Shown here piece by piece: positions 54,762 to 64,000 of a stretch of DNA of 64,000 nt. Position 1 is the stretch's first letter. Each line of letters opens with the position of its first letter. Origin of the DNA: Isoetes taiwanensis (taxonomy: Eukaryota > Streptophyta > Lycopodiopsida > Isoetales > Isoetaceae). The position numbers and the translations under genes were made by a program. The notes under the pieces are model-generated. The model was not told the origin of the DNA, did no database searches, and was given only the letters and a program-made list of their open reading frames with translations. Location of the stretch: assembly GCA_021234155.1 (NCBI GenBank), contig JAJEKV010000027.1, positions 12,660,716 through 12,724,715 of the forward strand, in the 5' to 3' direction.

Positions 54762-55440
54762 CATGGCAGTGCTATCAGTTAGATGAACGCATCCTGCGAA
54801 ACGTCTTCTATCTGGAGCAAGAAGACAAAGGGAAGGCTGTCAAAATCGTGGAAGAGTTAGAGGAGGAAGAGGAAGAAGAGGAAGAAAACGAGGACGACCC
54901 AGTTCTTGTGGGCCACATTAAATATGAGCTCCTAACTTCACATAAGGGGAAGCTAAACAAGAACGGGTTCTCTATGGACCTTTCCCAGTATCTCATTGAA
55001 GCATTTTGTCCATTGGGAACAACTTGCTGGGAACTTCACATTGGAGGTTACGCTTTAGAGAAAGCTTTGAAGTTAGCAAGGAAATGCCGTGCGTCATCTC
55101 CGATGATCGAGCCAAAAATTTTTGGACCTCTTCTTTGAGAAAGTACTAGAGGAAGCACCTAGGGGACCAATCGGTAGTGCAAAAACAAAGCTTCTAGCTC
55201 TAAGGCCGAAATACCTTCCGGTTTGCTTAAGGAACGGAGATTATGAGACAGGGCATTGCATGGCTCCAACATCATGGATGACATGGACGAAAAGTGCGAG
55301 ATCACCAAGTACCTATCGACATGCCCGTGAACATCCTTGGCTTTGAAAATATATAGACCGGATGACAATGCCAAGGATGATGATAATAACAATAATGATG
55401 ATGAAGCGGACTCCAAATCGATAACACTAGCCGTGTTAGC
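54762..55440 (+). pseudogene. Acidic protein fragment, unknown, frameshifted
   Basis: A splice acceptor (TTGTGTAG) precedes an open frame of 125 codons. It starts WQCYQLDERILRNVFYLEQE, has a run of about 13 acidic residues (54849-54895), and continues VLVGHIKYELLTSHKGKLNK and YLIEAFCPLGTTCWELH. At an A/T homopolymer near 55121 the frame shifts, and LDLFFEKVLEEAPRGPIG follows. A third frame carries ALKIYRPDDNAKDDDNNNND to the stop near 55441. It is probably one former protein with at least two frameshifts. Family not recognised. Confidence 0.45.
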
Positions 55441-55865
55441 ATAAAGAGTAATGAACTATCGCCGTAGTTCACAATCGCATGGATCTCAACCGATGTGGTT
55501 GGTGCTTCTAGCGCACCGGAGGCAACTTCGTAATAAAGATGCAAGGGAAGAAGAGACCACGGGAATGATGAAGACGAAAGGTATCGCGGACAATGTTCCT
55601 TTTTGATATCCATGCATTTTACAAACTAGAAGCATATAGAAATCGCTACCGGCGCGATTTAGAGTTTCCTAGAGCATATTTTTTGAATTATGTTGACATG
55701 CATCATTAATGAAATCGCTACCGGGCGCTTTCGTTTCCATTTCTTTCATCTCATAATGCTATTGTTCTCCTTACGTAAAATGATTTGGCTTCCCAAAAGT
55801 AATCGGTCTTTGATTTGAATGGTGTGCTATGTAGAACGCTACCTAAAGCAACGCTTTGAAAAGTC

Positions 55866-56411
55866 ATGGTATGCGCAAACAACCATTTGAGACACGCATC
55901 AAATATGTTTACCCGCGCCCTTTATCCGAAGGAGATGTTGGACCAGGCCTTGACCGCTTTTCAGTGCGTTTGGTCATCTATGGAGCATAGAAATATACAG
56001 GATGTTTTGAAAGTAGTGCCTGAGCTAAATAGAAATTGGGTGTCCATCTGGGATCAAAGCAAATGTGCTTCATTCACAAACCCTAAAGAACCGACAGGTA
56101 AAAAGATATTTGTGAAATGCTTGCGCAACATGATGGATGCCCTAGGTGTTGAGGATAAGGAAGGCATGATCATTGTGGATGATGACGCTCTAAAGTGTTG
56201 CTTCAATCAGTCACAGTCATTGAATCCGCCACCCTATCATCCTCAAGATTTTGACAAAGATGACTTCCTGCTTCGCTTTGTTAGTGTCCTGCAGGAAATA
56301 GCTTCAGGAAAAACGGTCGAAGAGATACAAACACTATACCCGCAACTTGATCGGACAGGGGAAATTGACAGGGACCTTGAGAAAATCGTTCTAGAAAGGG
56401 AACTTTTTTGA
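55866..56411 (+). CDS. 181-residue protein of unknown function
   Basis: The longest unbroken unknown frame of the right half. The ATG at 55866 starts MVCANNHLRHASNMFTRALY. Middle: LKVVPELNRNWVSIWDQSKC and KKIFVKCLRNMMDALGVEDK. End: DFDKDDFLLRFVSVLQEIAS and TVEEIQTLYPQLDRTGEIDR. The composition is soluble and helical, with no signal peptide or membrane segment and a mildly acidic C-terminus. It lies 430 bp after the acidic protein fragment on the same strand and may be a further part of the same gene. Not recognised. Confidence 0.5.
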   Translation: MVCANNHLRHASNMFTRALYPKEMLDQALTAFQCVWSSMEHRNIQDVLKVVPELNRNWVSIWDQSKCASFTNPKEPTGKKIFVKCLRNMMDALGVEDKEGMIIVDDDALKCCFNQSQSLNPPPYHPQDFDKDDFLLRFVSVLQEIASGKTVEEIQTLYPQLDRTGEIDRDLEKIVLERELF

Positions 56412-56623
56412 TATATATGTATACAGGAAATACACTTTCCAAAAAGTTTTGAATATGAAATATACTTTACACGAAAGGTTTTGAATATATATTGTGTTCT
56501 TTTATCAGCATTATTGGTTCTGTGTACGTATTATTTTTTTATATTATGTGTATGGTTTGCTATACTTGCAATAATTTGTATGTATATACCGTCAATAATT
56601 TAGGTGTGTATAAATAGGTATGC

Positions 56624-56905
56624 ATGAAATTGGCAAACCATCGGCTTCGGCCTCCGCCTTCTGCTTGTTATTATGGCACATTCTATTACCTGCAAGATGA
56701 ACCATGCGGACCTCTGCAGGTGCCGCGAGCTAGAAATAGAACTTCAGGATCGGGCTTGATGTCGCTGCTATGAATCCCGGCCCGCTTCTATCCTGATCCC
56801 TTTGATGTTGTAATCCATCTTATATGGAATCCAGAGCATGGTTTGTTCATGATCGACAGGATCTCAGGACCGCCTGCAGCGCCTGAGGACGATGAATCTG
56901 ATTAG
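56624..56905 (+). pseudogene. 94-codon frame with one internal TGA
   Basis: The ATG at 56624 opens a Pro/Tyr-rich frame (RLRPPPSACYYGTFYYLQDE). It has a TGA at 56771-56773 and continues in the same frame as RFYPDPFDVVIHLIWNPEHG to a TAG at 56903. The part after the stop is at least as protein-like as the part before it. Family not recognised. Confidence 0.35.
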
Positions 56906-56943
56906 TTTTTTTAGTTTATTATAATGCGTTATTTATGCCAAGC

Positions 56944-56964
56944 AAATCGCGCCACGCGCGATTT
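56944..56964. repeat. Perfect palindrome AAATCGCGC / GCGCGATTT
   Basis: Nine-base arms separated by CAC. Related strings are at 55640-55660 (AAATCG...CGATTT), near 55711 (GAAATCGCTACCGGGCG) and near 57246 (GGCGCGATTTTGG). Confidence 0.85.
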
Positions 56965-57330
56965 GAACCACGAAAATCTCTGTTTTGTAGCAACTTGCTT
57001 GCTGTTATTTATTCGTAAAGCATTACAATTTCAATGTTTAGATTTCGTTGTCGTCCGTGAATGTGCGAATTAATAGGCAATTTCCTGCTTTTTCTATTGC
57101 CAACATTCTGTCATAATAAGGGTTATTTGCATCGAATATTTGAATGCCTTTGCATTTTAACATAAAATGCATATTCCTAGCCCGAAAATGAACACAGTGC
57201 AAAAGTGTGGTTAATTCAATATAATGGTCAATAAAATGCTTATACGGCGCGATTTTGGAATAGACATAATCCCAATTTAATTGAATGATGGTTCAAAAAC
57301 AATAATAAAAAAAAAAAAAAGACAGAATGC

Positions 57331-57344
57331 CTATGCGCGCATAG
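57331..57344. repeat. Palindrome CTATGCGCGCATAG, copy 1
   Basis: A perfect 14-bp palindrome. It is found again exactly at 59548-59561, and in near copies at about 57839, 57899, 59335, 59373, 59411, 59467 and 61480. All are within 4.2 kb and surround the DUF7869 element. Confidence 0.9.
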
Positions 57345-57807
57345 ACAATAAAAGAAAAAAACAGTAAATGCTACTGCCCAAGAACAAATTCGGCAAACAA
57401 GATGTCCAAAAAGCTAAAAATCAACTATCTTGGACTCTAACTAAAAGTCTCTAAACGGGCAACATTTGGTATAAAATTTCTAACAAGTAATCGTGGAACT
57501 CATCGGCCGAGATGTTTACGCATCTTCCACCGACATGTTTGGCGACGCCATGCGTAACTCTATGGAGATGCTACAGTTCAAAACGGAAGAGCAAATTTCT
57601 AGGCGAGGTCGAAATTTTGAGTATCGTCTGTATGTGCAAATGCCTCCATATGTCTTCGTATTTATATTGTGTTACGTACTTTGCTTTTCGTCTATGAATT
57701 TGTGCATACACATTTAGTTTTGGTTGCACGCATTGGCTTGTGGAGATAATGTCTAATATTTTGTAATGTTTCTTGGTTGTGTGGCATCTACTTTTCAGAT
57801 TGAAGTA

Positions 57808-57940
57808 TGCGCATTACGCATATTTTTTACCCCCCGCTCTATGCGCGCAAGATGGGCAACTAGTGTATATGACTTGCATAGACATATTTTTACCCCCGCC
57901 TATGCGCCAAGATGGGCAACTAGTGTATATGACTTGCGTG
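57808..57940 (+). repeat. Tandem duplication of about 65 bp
   Basis: CTATGCG(CG)C-AAGATGGGCAAC followed by TAGTGTATATGACTTGC occurs near 57839 and 57899. Each copy is preceded by a T/C-rich string ending in CCCCGC. Confidence 0.88.
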
Positions 57941-59466
57941 TTTGAAGGGAGATGGTTTAATGGCTGAAACAAGTCACTCTTCCTTGTGCAAAGAATGGAG
58001 AGCTTAATTTTACGAAGACGCTTTTACTTCAACTCCTCCCCGCAATGTGGCAATATTGACTCGCGGGTCGCTTACAAACACCCACACCGGTGGGTGACGA
58101 TGAAGAAGACTTCGACACGCTTCTCCCTGATGCTACCTCCTCCACACCGCCTCCCTCCCCTTTGCACCCCACTTGCATGGGTCTACCTCTTTTCAAACTC
58201 CATCTCCAAAACACGCTTTACAAAGATTCGTCCGCTTTTAAAACACCCTCCCCCGCCACAATCACGGCATCTTCTCCTCTTCCCCTACTCAACGCATTCA
58301 CTCTATTTTTGATACTCCTTCACCTCTCCGTGAACTACACGAATCGCTGCAATATATTGTAGATTCTCATGGAGAGATGTGTGTCCGCTAGCGGGCGGGC
58401 CCTTCTCTAACGTAAGGGCTTCGAGGAAGACCTTCAAGTTCAAAAGAAAGTCGAGAACATTATTTGTCGACAGATCCGCACTTCCGTTGGAAGACGTGGC
58501 TTCTCAAGACTCGAAAGACCTACCACGCATTAATCGCCGTAATAAAAGTCCCGGCAGTTGAAAAACCCATACGCCAAAGGCGAAAAGATTTAAGAGGGAT
58601 CCCACAAGAAAAGCTTTTAGAACTCGTTATGCGCGCGAGCGATTGATGGGACCGCTTTTACATGAGAAAGCCGAGGAGACCGAATTGTCGCCGAAAAAAT
58701 GCTTATAGGCCTTTACATTTTCGCCTTTAAGGCACATAAGACAACGGTTTTGTCAATGTCGAAAGGTGATCAAGAGTTGTACTTGGCATACAAAGTAAGG
58801 CCTGAAGTTGGAGACAATTTTTCATACTATGTTTCGAAAGCAACACAAGCAGCCAACTTGCTTTTAAAAGAATACATGCCATTGGAAGTCGCCGCATGTC
58901 AAGAGTGCAAAAGAGGTTAGACATGAATCCTTGCATTGATGACTATTCACACCCAAAGAAAGTTTGCCCAGTATGTGTTGCCTAGAAGCAAAAGCTTGGC
59001 TGGTAGGTTTCTTTGACTCTAACTGGAGCTTACTTCCAAACAAATCCTCAGATATCATCCTGACAGCATGATTAGATACTAAGAAGGAAGTTTACAAAAG
59101 ATGTACAAGGATCTTTTCCAGAGTTCAAGTCAGAAGTTCATATCCTATTCCTACTTCTTGAGGTTGTGGAAGCAAGAATTTAATCTTGTTAGGATTCCGA
59201 AGAGGCACAGATTTTCGGTTTATACTAGCTGCTCCACATTAAAGGAAAAACGACCAATGGCAAAGGATATTCTAGAAAAAAGTACGTCCCTTTCGTCTAA
59301 TCCCTTCTCGGTAGCACGGTTAGAGACATTGTCTTATGCGGGCATAGCACGGCTATTTAGTCTTGAGTTTGTCTATGTGCGCATAGCAGGTCTTTTTAAT
59401 CTTGTAGTACTCGCATAGCAGGTCTCTTCAATCTTGTAGCTTCGCCACTTCCCCTGTAGCTCTGAT

Positions 59467-59625
59467 TATACGCGCATAGCACGTCTACAAAAGCTTTTGC
59501 AGTTCTGTGGAGCCTTACTGTTGCTTCAAGGTACTGACAAGCTTTGCCTATGCGCGCATAGCACGGGCTACAAAAGCTTAGCTGCAGCCTGGAGCCTTAC
59601 TATTGCTTCAAGGTAATCGACTAAT
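59467..59625 (+). repeat. Tandem duplication, about 82-bp period
   Basis: CGCGCATAGCACG, CTACAAAAGCTT, TGGAGCCTTACT(G/A)TTGCTT and CAAGGTA occur in order twice, at about 59471 and 59553. Each unit begins with a copy of the CTATGCGCGCATAG palindrome. Confidence 0.9.
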
Positions 59626-59637
59626 GTCCTTAATTGC

Positions 59638-59835
59638 GTGATCGATAACTCAAGAGTTGCAAGTTCACAGAGAGGCTCAAGCCTTGAGAGAAAGAAGCTA
59701 GCAAAACATAGAAAAGAAATCTTTGGAGAGGCCACTCAATATATGTCCGTGGTGGTAGACGGCATGGATCAAAAGAAGACGCCACTTCCCCATTTTGTAA
59801 ATGTTCCAAAGGATTTAGATGAATCCGATTTTTGA
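59638..59835 (+). pseudogene. DUF7869 core, D-G-M-D-Q segment
   Basis: An open piece of 65 codons. LAKHRKEIFGEATQYMSVVV is followed by DGMDQKKTPLPH, the best-conserved signature of the DUF7869 family (the first Asp is probably catalytic). The continuation (LHLVGAMIFHGVV) is in another frame from 59830. Confidence 0.8.
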
Positions 59836-59985
59836 GGCTTCATTTGGTTGGGGCGATGATCTTTCATGGTGTTGTACAAAGGTCGTAGTATTTTTGACCT
59901 ATCCAAATATACACGGCGATCCTAACCTCACTCCTGTGACAATACTAAATAAGATTTTGGTCGGCAAAGGAGAAGTCGCCTCCCG

Positions 59986-60207
59986 TTGTTGTACATACGC
60001 TTAGACAATACTACTAGAGAAAACAAAACCAAGTTTTATTTGCTTATTGCGCACGCCGGTCGAAATGGGTATCTTCGAAAAGGTCAAGGTTGGTTTTTTA
60101 CTTGTGGGCCACACCCACGATCGATAGACCAAATGTTCAAAGAGATTTTCCAGGCGGCTATGGCGAAAAAGCATTTTGTCTACACTCCTTTGTGCAAAGG
60201 TGATTGA
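59986..60207 (+). pseudogene. DUF7869 core, L-D-N-x-x-R-E-N-K segment
   Basis: An open piece of 73 codons. RLDNTTRENKTKFYLLIAHA matches the second conserved block, where [QM]-[LM]-D-N-x-x-R-E-N-K is usual. GWFFTCGPHPRSIDQMFKEI matches G-H-T-H-x-D-I-D-Q-x-F with both histidine positions eroded. These residues are thought to form the rest of the active site. Confidence 0.82.
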
Positions 60208-61280
60208 GCAAGCTTACAATCCAACTCCAGCTTGTCGGCGTTTAGCGAGACTTTTGATTTTCGTGAGTTTGTTTTCCAAATAATATGGTGATACAGTCCC
60301 CGCTATCCATAAGTTGAATAATTTGACATTTCAACATCACGTAAAATTTTTTCTCAAGGACGGTAAAGCACAACTTCAAGGGAAGTACTTTGTCACCTCC
60401 CAAACTTGGCGTACCGAGGCAGGCCTACAATATTTAAAATATGTTCTTGAAACTAAGGTAATAAGAAAGGCTATTCAGCCAGCCAATCGAAAAGTGCCAT
60501 AGACTACACGTAAAAGAACAAGGACAAAACCCCTTCACGTTTTAAGTACTTCAAAGGGAGGACAAAGGTCGGTGGGAGAATTTCTTTTCAATAATGCAGA
60601 TGTAACTAAATCCCTTTAACAAAGATCTCCCCGAAGTTGCTTTTGTTGGCCCGGTACTTTAATCATCCCCTTGTTGAGGCGTAACAAGGAATTGCAAAGG
60701 GTTCCGTGTTCTCCAAGATCAAGTCAACAAGGAACCCGATCGTAAATGTACCCTGATTGAAAAGAACCAAGGCCAAACTCTAGAAAAACTAGCAGATTTG
60801 AGTAAGGGGATGCTTATAGCTGTATCTTCGACCGACGATGACGAAGAGCCGCCCTTTCGATTGCGCTGGATTAAAGACATTGTACTCAAAGACAATCTCC
60901 CTTCAAGAGTGAAAGTTCACCGGTACCAAACTAAGGATACAGATTCTTTTGTTGGTCCAGATGATCCTGTGGATAATTCCTTTCAAGAAAGGCCTAAAAC
61001 GATGAATAAGAATCACATGGACAATCTGGACTGAACAAAACTCAAGTGTCGGCTTATGATTTCACACTCAAGGTTGATAATGTGCCACGTATGCACAACA
61101 GCTTAACTTATCAAGTCTTTTCTCGAAGATAGTTCGAAGGCTTCTCGTGATGAGGACAAGGTTCCAAATGCTAGCTCTTCACCACTTCAAGTGACAATGA
61201 GGAGAGTGACAACGAGGACAAGGTGGACGAAGTCCAAGGAGTTGACGAGTATAACGACATTCCTAATCCCTGCTCTTCTC

Positions 61281-61305
61281 AAAGGCCGTAAATTTCTTGT
61301 ATAAT
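61281..61305 (+). repeat. Fragment of the GC-arm module
   Basis: AAAGGCCGTAAATTTCTTGT with ATA following aligns with the last 20 bases of the module at 47010-47175. Only the end of the repeat is present. Confidence 0.5.
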
Positions 61306-63532
61306 CTAAATGTGGGCACATCGTTACCTCCTAGTTTTGGCTAGAGTTTTTTGTACATGTTGAAGGCCTTTGCCAAGCTCGCATAGCTTCTTCCAAGTTT
61401 ATCCATGTTTTTTCATGTCTTGTATAAGCGCCAAATGCTATCAGATATGTTTGTTAGGTCTTCTATGTTTTTCTCTTGCCTATGCGTGCATAGCACCTTG
61501 TGGTTCATCTTGAGTAATAACAAATAGATACGCCTAGATTTGCCAATCTTGCTTTCATTTCTTGTGAAGATTTTAATGGTTCTTTAATTTTGCTCGTTTT
61601 CTTGTATTTCCAAGATTTTCCTAAAAGGTGACTCCAATTTTACAGCTTGTTTGGGTGTCTAGAATTCACAAAACAACAAAAGTTTTCTAATTTTGGACCA
61701 AAAAAGGGGTGTCGCAAATCAAAATTGAGGGCTGTTCTTTCAATTGACCCCCCAAAAGTGGCAATTTTTAGTTTTTTTTAAGGGAATCTTTGAAAGATTT
61801 CTTTTTGTGGTGCAAACGCAGGTCATTAGTGCATTTGCTAGGTCACCTTGTTAGCCCATGAACTTCATTGTGCGAGCTTGCATAAGCTATATCAATCCAG
61901 ATCAACTATGTGGTACCAGGCCTGCACTTCATGTCACAAGAAGGTAACCGAAAGAGATTCTCACTTCTGGTGTGACTCCTGGACCAAGAGGTGTTAGTAT
62001 CCATTTCAACAAAAACAATGAAAGCATAATGGTTAGATAGACTAACAATGACAATTCTGGTCATATAGGCTCGGAAAATGCTGTCTATAGCATACAAATG
62101 CCAAAAGTAGCCCTTGCTGACAAACTATCCTTACTCCAATCCCATCAGGAAAGCATCGCCAAAAACAAAATCTAGTCGCGGTCGGCCTACTGCATTTTTT
62201 ATTACTTGAGTGATCACAGCTGTCAGTAGATAAGCATAGAGCAAGCCTGCAATTTTAACAAAGAGAACTGCATTTTGTTAAAATAAAATTCGGGAATATC
62301 AAAATAAAGATGACTTCTTTCATGATTTAGGCCAATGGATATAAGAAGTTTTTTCTTTCCTTATGTGCTTCTCAACTGTAGAGGTAGATACAAATGCTAT
62401 GATCATATATTGATCAAAAAATAACATGATATAAACAAATACTGAAGAGCATTACCAAGTACAGCCTGGTGCGAATCCCTGATGTCCCTTTTGTAGATAT
62501 AGTATACAACGAAAAGAATTATGGGAATCCCAATACCAATGATCTTGTCAGCAAGAAAAGAGATGTATCAGCATATAAAGAAAAAGAAGGTGTTCAACTA
62601 AAAGCAACAAAAATACCGGCAGAGCAGCATAGCAAATGCAAAGGGCAATCAACGCGATCCAGTCGAGTAGATGGAGCTTCAAGTGCGTTTTTAATCCCAT
62701 ACCCAACTGCATAAACGAATTCTTGATTCACCTGCGGCTATCTTAGATTATCTTTGGTCCTTTTCCCCTTTTTTCTACCTCATCACATTTGGAAAAAAAA
62801 AAAAAAAACAGGTCATGCAAATCTTCCAGCCCGGCCAGCAGCACATGGAAAGACGAAGGCAAGGGCAAGCAACAAGAATGCAGAATTAGAGGACCAAAGC
62901 CAAAAGCAGAGAAAGAAGAGAAAGACAGGCTTTTACCACAAAGGATCGATCTCTAGATCTGACAGAGCATGAAATTAGAAAGCAATAGGATCGATCTCTG
63001 GATCTGACAAAGCATCAAATTAGAAAGAAAGAGGCTCGATGCAGGTAGAAGAAACTCTAACGGCTAACCTAAGATAGAAGAAACTCTAACAAAGCATAAA
63101 GTTCAAGATAGAAGATTGCCATACCTTAACAGCAGGAGGGATTTGCAGCCGGATCGGAGGGAGCAATAGAGGTTTATGCTAGCACGAACGATCTGGAGGG
63201 AGCACTAGCGCATCCGTTATTGGCCTCCATTGCCTATTTTCTTGCCATTTTCTAAGCCGTGGATATGGAAGATTCAAGATCGAACGGAGAAGCATAAGTC
63301 CACATCATTTTTTGCTGATCTAGAAATTACACGTGGATAGGCTAGAATTTGAGGAAAGGCTGTAGGCCCGGTAGGGCTAGTGTGCTAAAGAAAAAGTGGC
63401 TAAAGCAACCATCTACTGGCCAACCAAGAACCCTACGAAATCTCAGACTAAACATGTTCAAGGTTAACCTGTTTACATACAAGTTTTGATGAAAGGACAC
63501 CAGTCTTTAAATTTCCTCTTTAAGGCTGATCC
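61306..63532. other. Non-coding stretch
   Basis: No recognised gene. A near copy of the CTATGCGCGCATAG palindrome (CTATGCGTGCATAG) is at 61480. Near 62966-63075 short direct repeats of GGATCGATCTCT(A/G)GATCTG and AGATAGAAGAAACTCTAAC occur. A poly-A run is at 62792-62808. A CACGTGGATAG motif is at 63330-63340. Confidence 0.45.
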
Positions 63533-63862
63533 ATGATTATGAATCCCCATTCGGCCTCAAACACAATAGAAAATTGTGGCTATATATTATTTGCAGAAAA
63601 TCAAGCTGAGAAAAATACTCAACAAGTACTTAAAACTGTTTTTGGGTGTCACAATAGTCCTCTATTGCATTGCCATTTGAACGAAGTTGGTATAACACAG
63701 GTGTCATCACATGCCACATTTTTGGATGGCTTAATTAGTCTTCTTCTAGGCTTTTTGGGGGAAAATGTAGTACAAGGAACCAATAAGTTAAAGGTTAGAT
63801 CGATAAATTACAAGGGACACAGCTGGGCATTTCATGTTTCCAACTTTCCCGGACTCAGGTGA
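63533..63862 (+). CDS. Possible exon or small gene, unknown
   Basis: Open for 109 codons, starting ATGATTATGAATCC. Text includes NCGYILFAENQAEKNTQQVL and INYKGHSWAFHVSNFPGL. Protein-like composition. The end, CTCAG/GTGACA, could be a splice donor, so it may be an exon of a gene continuing past the window. Not recognised. Confidence 0.35.
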   Translation: MIMNPHSASNTIENCGYILFAENQAEKNTQQVLKTVFGCHNSPLLHCHLNEVGITQVSSHATFLDGLISLLLGFLGENVVQGTNKLKVRSINYKGHSWAFHVSNFPGLR

Positions 63863-64000
63863 CAGACTTCTGTACAACGTACTACAGAGTGTACACTATG
63901 CTTTTTAGTTGTATAGTCACATCAAATTGCACATATTGGAAACGCTAAAACTGGAAAACAGGCCCTGCCAAAGATAAAACATATGATAAGTCATCAACAC

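Larger units (their letters stand above)
58080..61240 (+). mobile_element. Decayed DUF7869-type mobile element protein
   Basis: A chain of coding fragments in several frames. N-terminal: VGDDEEDFDTLLPDATSST, and IHSIFDTPSPLRELHESLQ near 58300. Middle: KVRPEVGDNFSYYVSKATQA (58800) and SYSYFLRLWKQEFNLVRIPK (59130), matching the block before DUF7869. Core: SVVVDGMDQKKTPLPH (59750-59800), then RLDNTTRENKTKFYLL and GPHPRSIDQMFKEIF (60000-60170). C-terminal: KGMLIAVSSTDDDEEPPFRL (60800). DUF7869 proteins are widespread in eukaryotes and behave like transposon genes, with an RNase H-like core expected. Many stops and shifts show that it is dead. Terminal repeats were not found. Confidence 0.78.

Noticed and set aside
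1-64000. CRISPR arrays, operons and ribosome binding sites
   Set aside because: No short regularly spaced repeats with unique spacers. Introns, LTR elements and Helitrons show a plant nuclear genome, so prokaryotic signals are not expected.

Overview
The window looks like nuclear DNA of a land plant with a large, transposon-rich genome. It holds Ty1/copia, Ty3/gypsy, LINE, Helitron and DUF7869-type elements, tRNA-related repeats, and gene fragments of plant type with GT/AG intron borders (UDP-glycosyltransferase, methyltransferase, replication protein A). The mix would suit a fern or another large-genome plant, but nothing here fixes the species. Intact host genes are scarce. The best candidate is an unbroken 167-codon reading frame at 14794-15297 with a TATA box and an upstream mini-ORF.

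Layout. 1-3959: the 5' half of a decayed minus-strand copia element with a 340-bp LTR and a primer binding site. 3960-14400: no confident gene, but several families of local direct repeats. 14794-15297: a small cysteine-rich protein gene. 15960-34638: a plus-strand copia element flanked by the target duplication ATTTG. Its 5' LTR is split by a 659-bp insert, and its 3' LTR is split by a 12.43-kb Helitron (21982-34414) with 5' TC, a 3' hairpin and CTAG. That Helitron carries exon-like fragments, including an antisense UDP-glycosyltransferase exon, and repeated modules of GC hairpin, TATA box and ACGT motifs.

34640-38800: mostly non-coding, with one methyltransferase exon. 39071-40891: three co-oriented reading frames of unknown function. 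41621-46128: a degenerate autonomous Helitron with Rep (HUH and two-tyrosine motifs) and Pif1-type helicase. 46127-47175: tandem duplications and tRNA-related repeats. 47437-48294: a Tyr/Ser/Gly-repeat protein frame with three stops. 48713-49300: RPA1 DNA-binding-domain exons, cut off by a minus-strand gypsy 3' LTR (49312-50842).

52835-53154: a 5'-truncated LINE end with a perfect 15-bp target duplication. 54762-56905: fragments of an acidic protein, an intact 181-codon frame and a 94-codon frame with one stop. 57300-61500: a decayed DUF7869-type mobile-element protein embedded among repeats of the palindrome CTATGCGCGCATAG. 61500-64000: nothing firm except a 109-codon frame near the right edge.

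The window is best read as layered transposon insertions. The copia element at 16-34 kb inserted first and was later hit by the Helitron and the 659-bp element. The most unusual structures are the composite Helitron with its repeated hairpin/TATA/ACGT modules, the orphan reading-frame trio beside the Helitron Rep gene, and the GC palindromes around the DUF7869 element.
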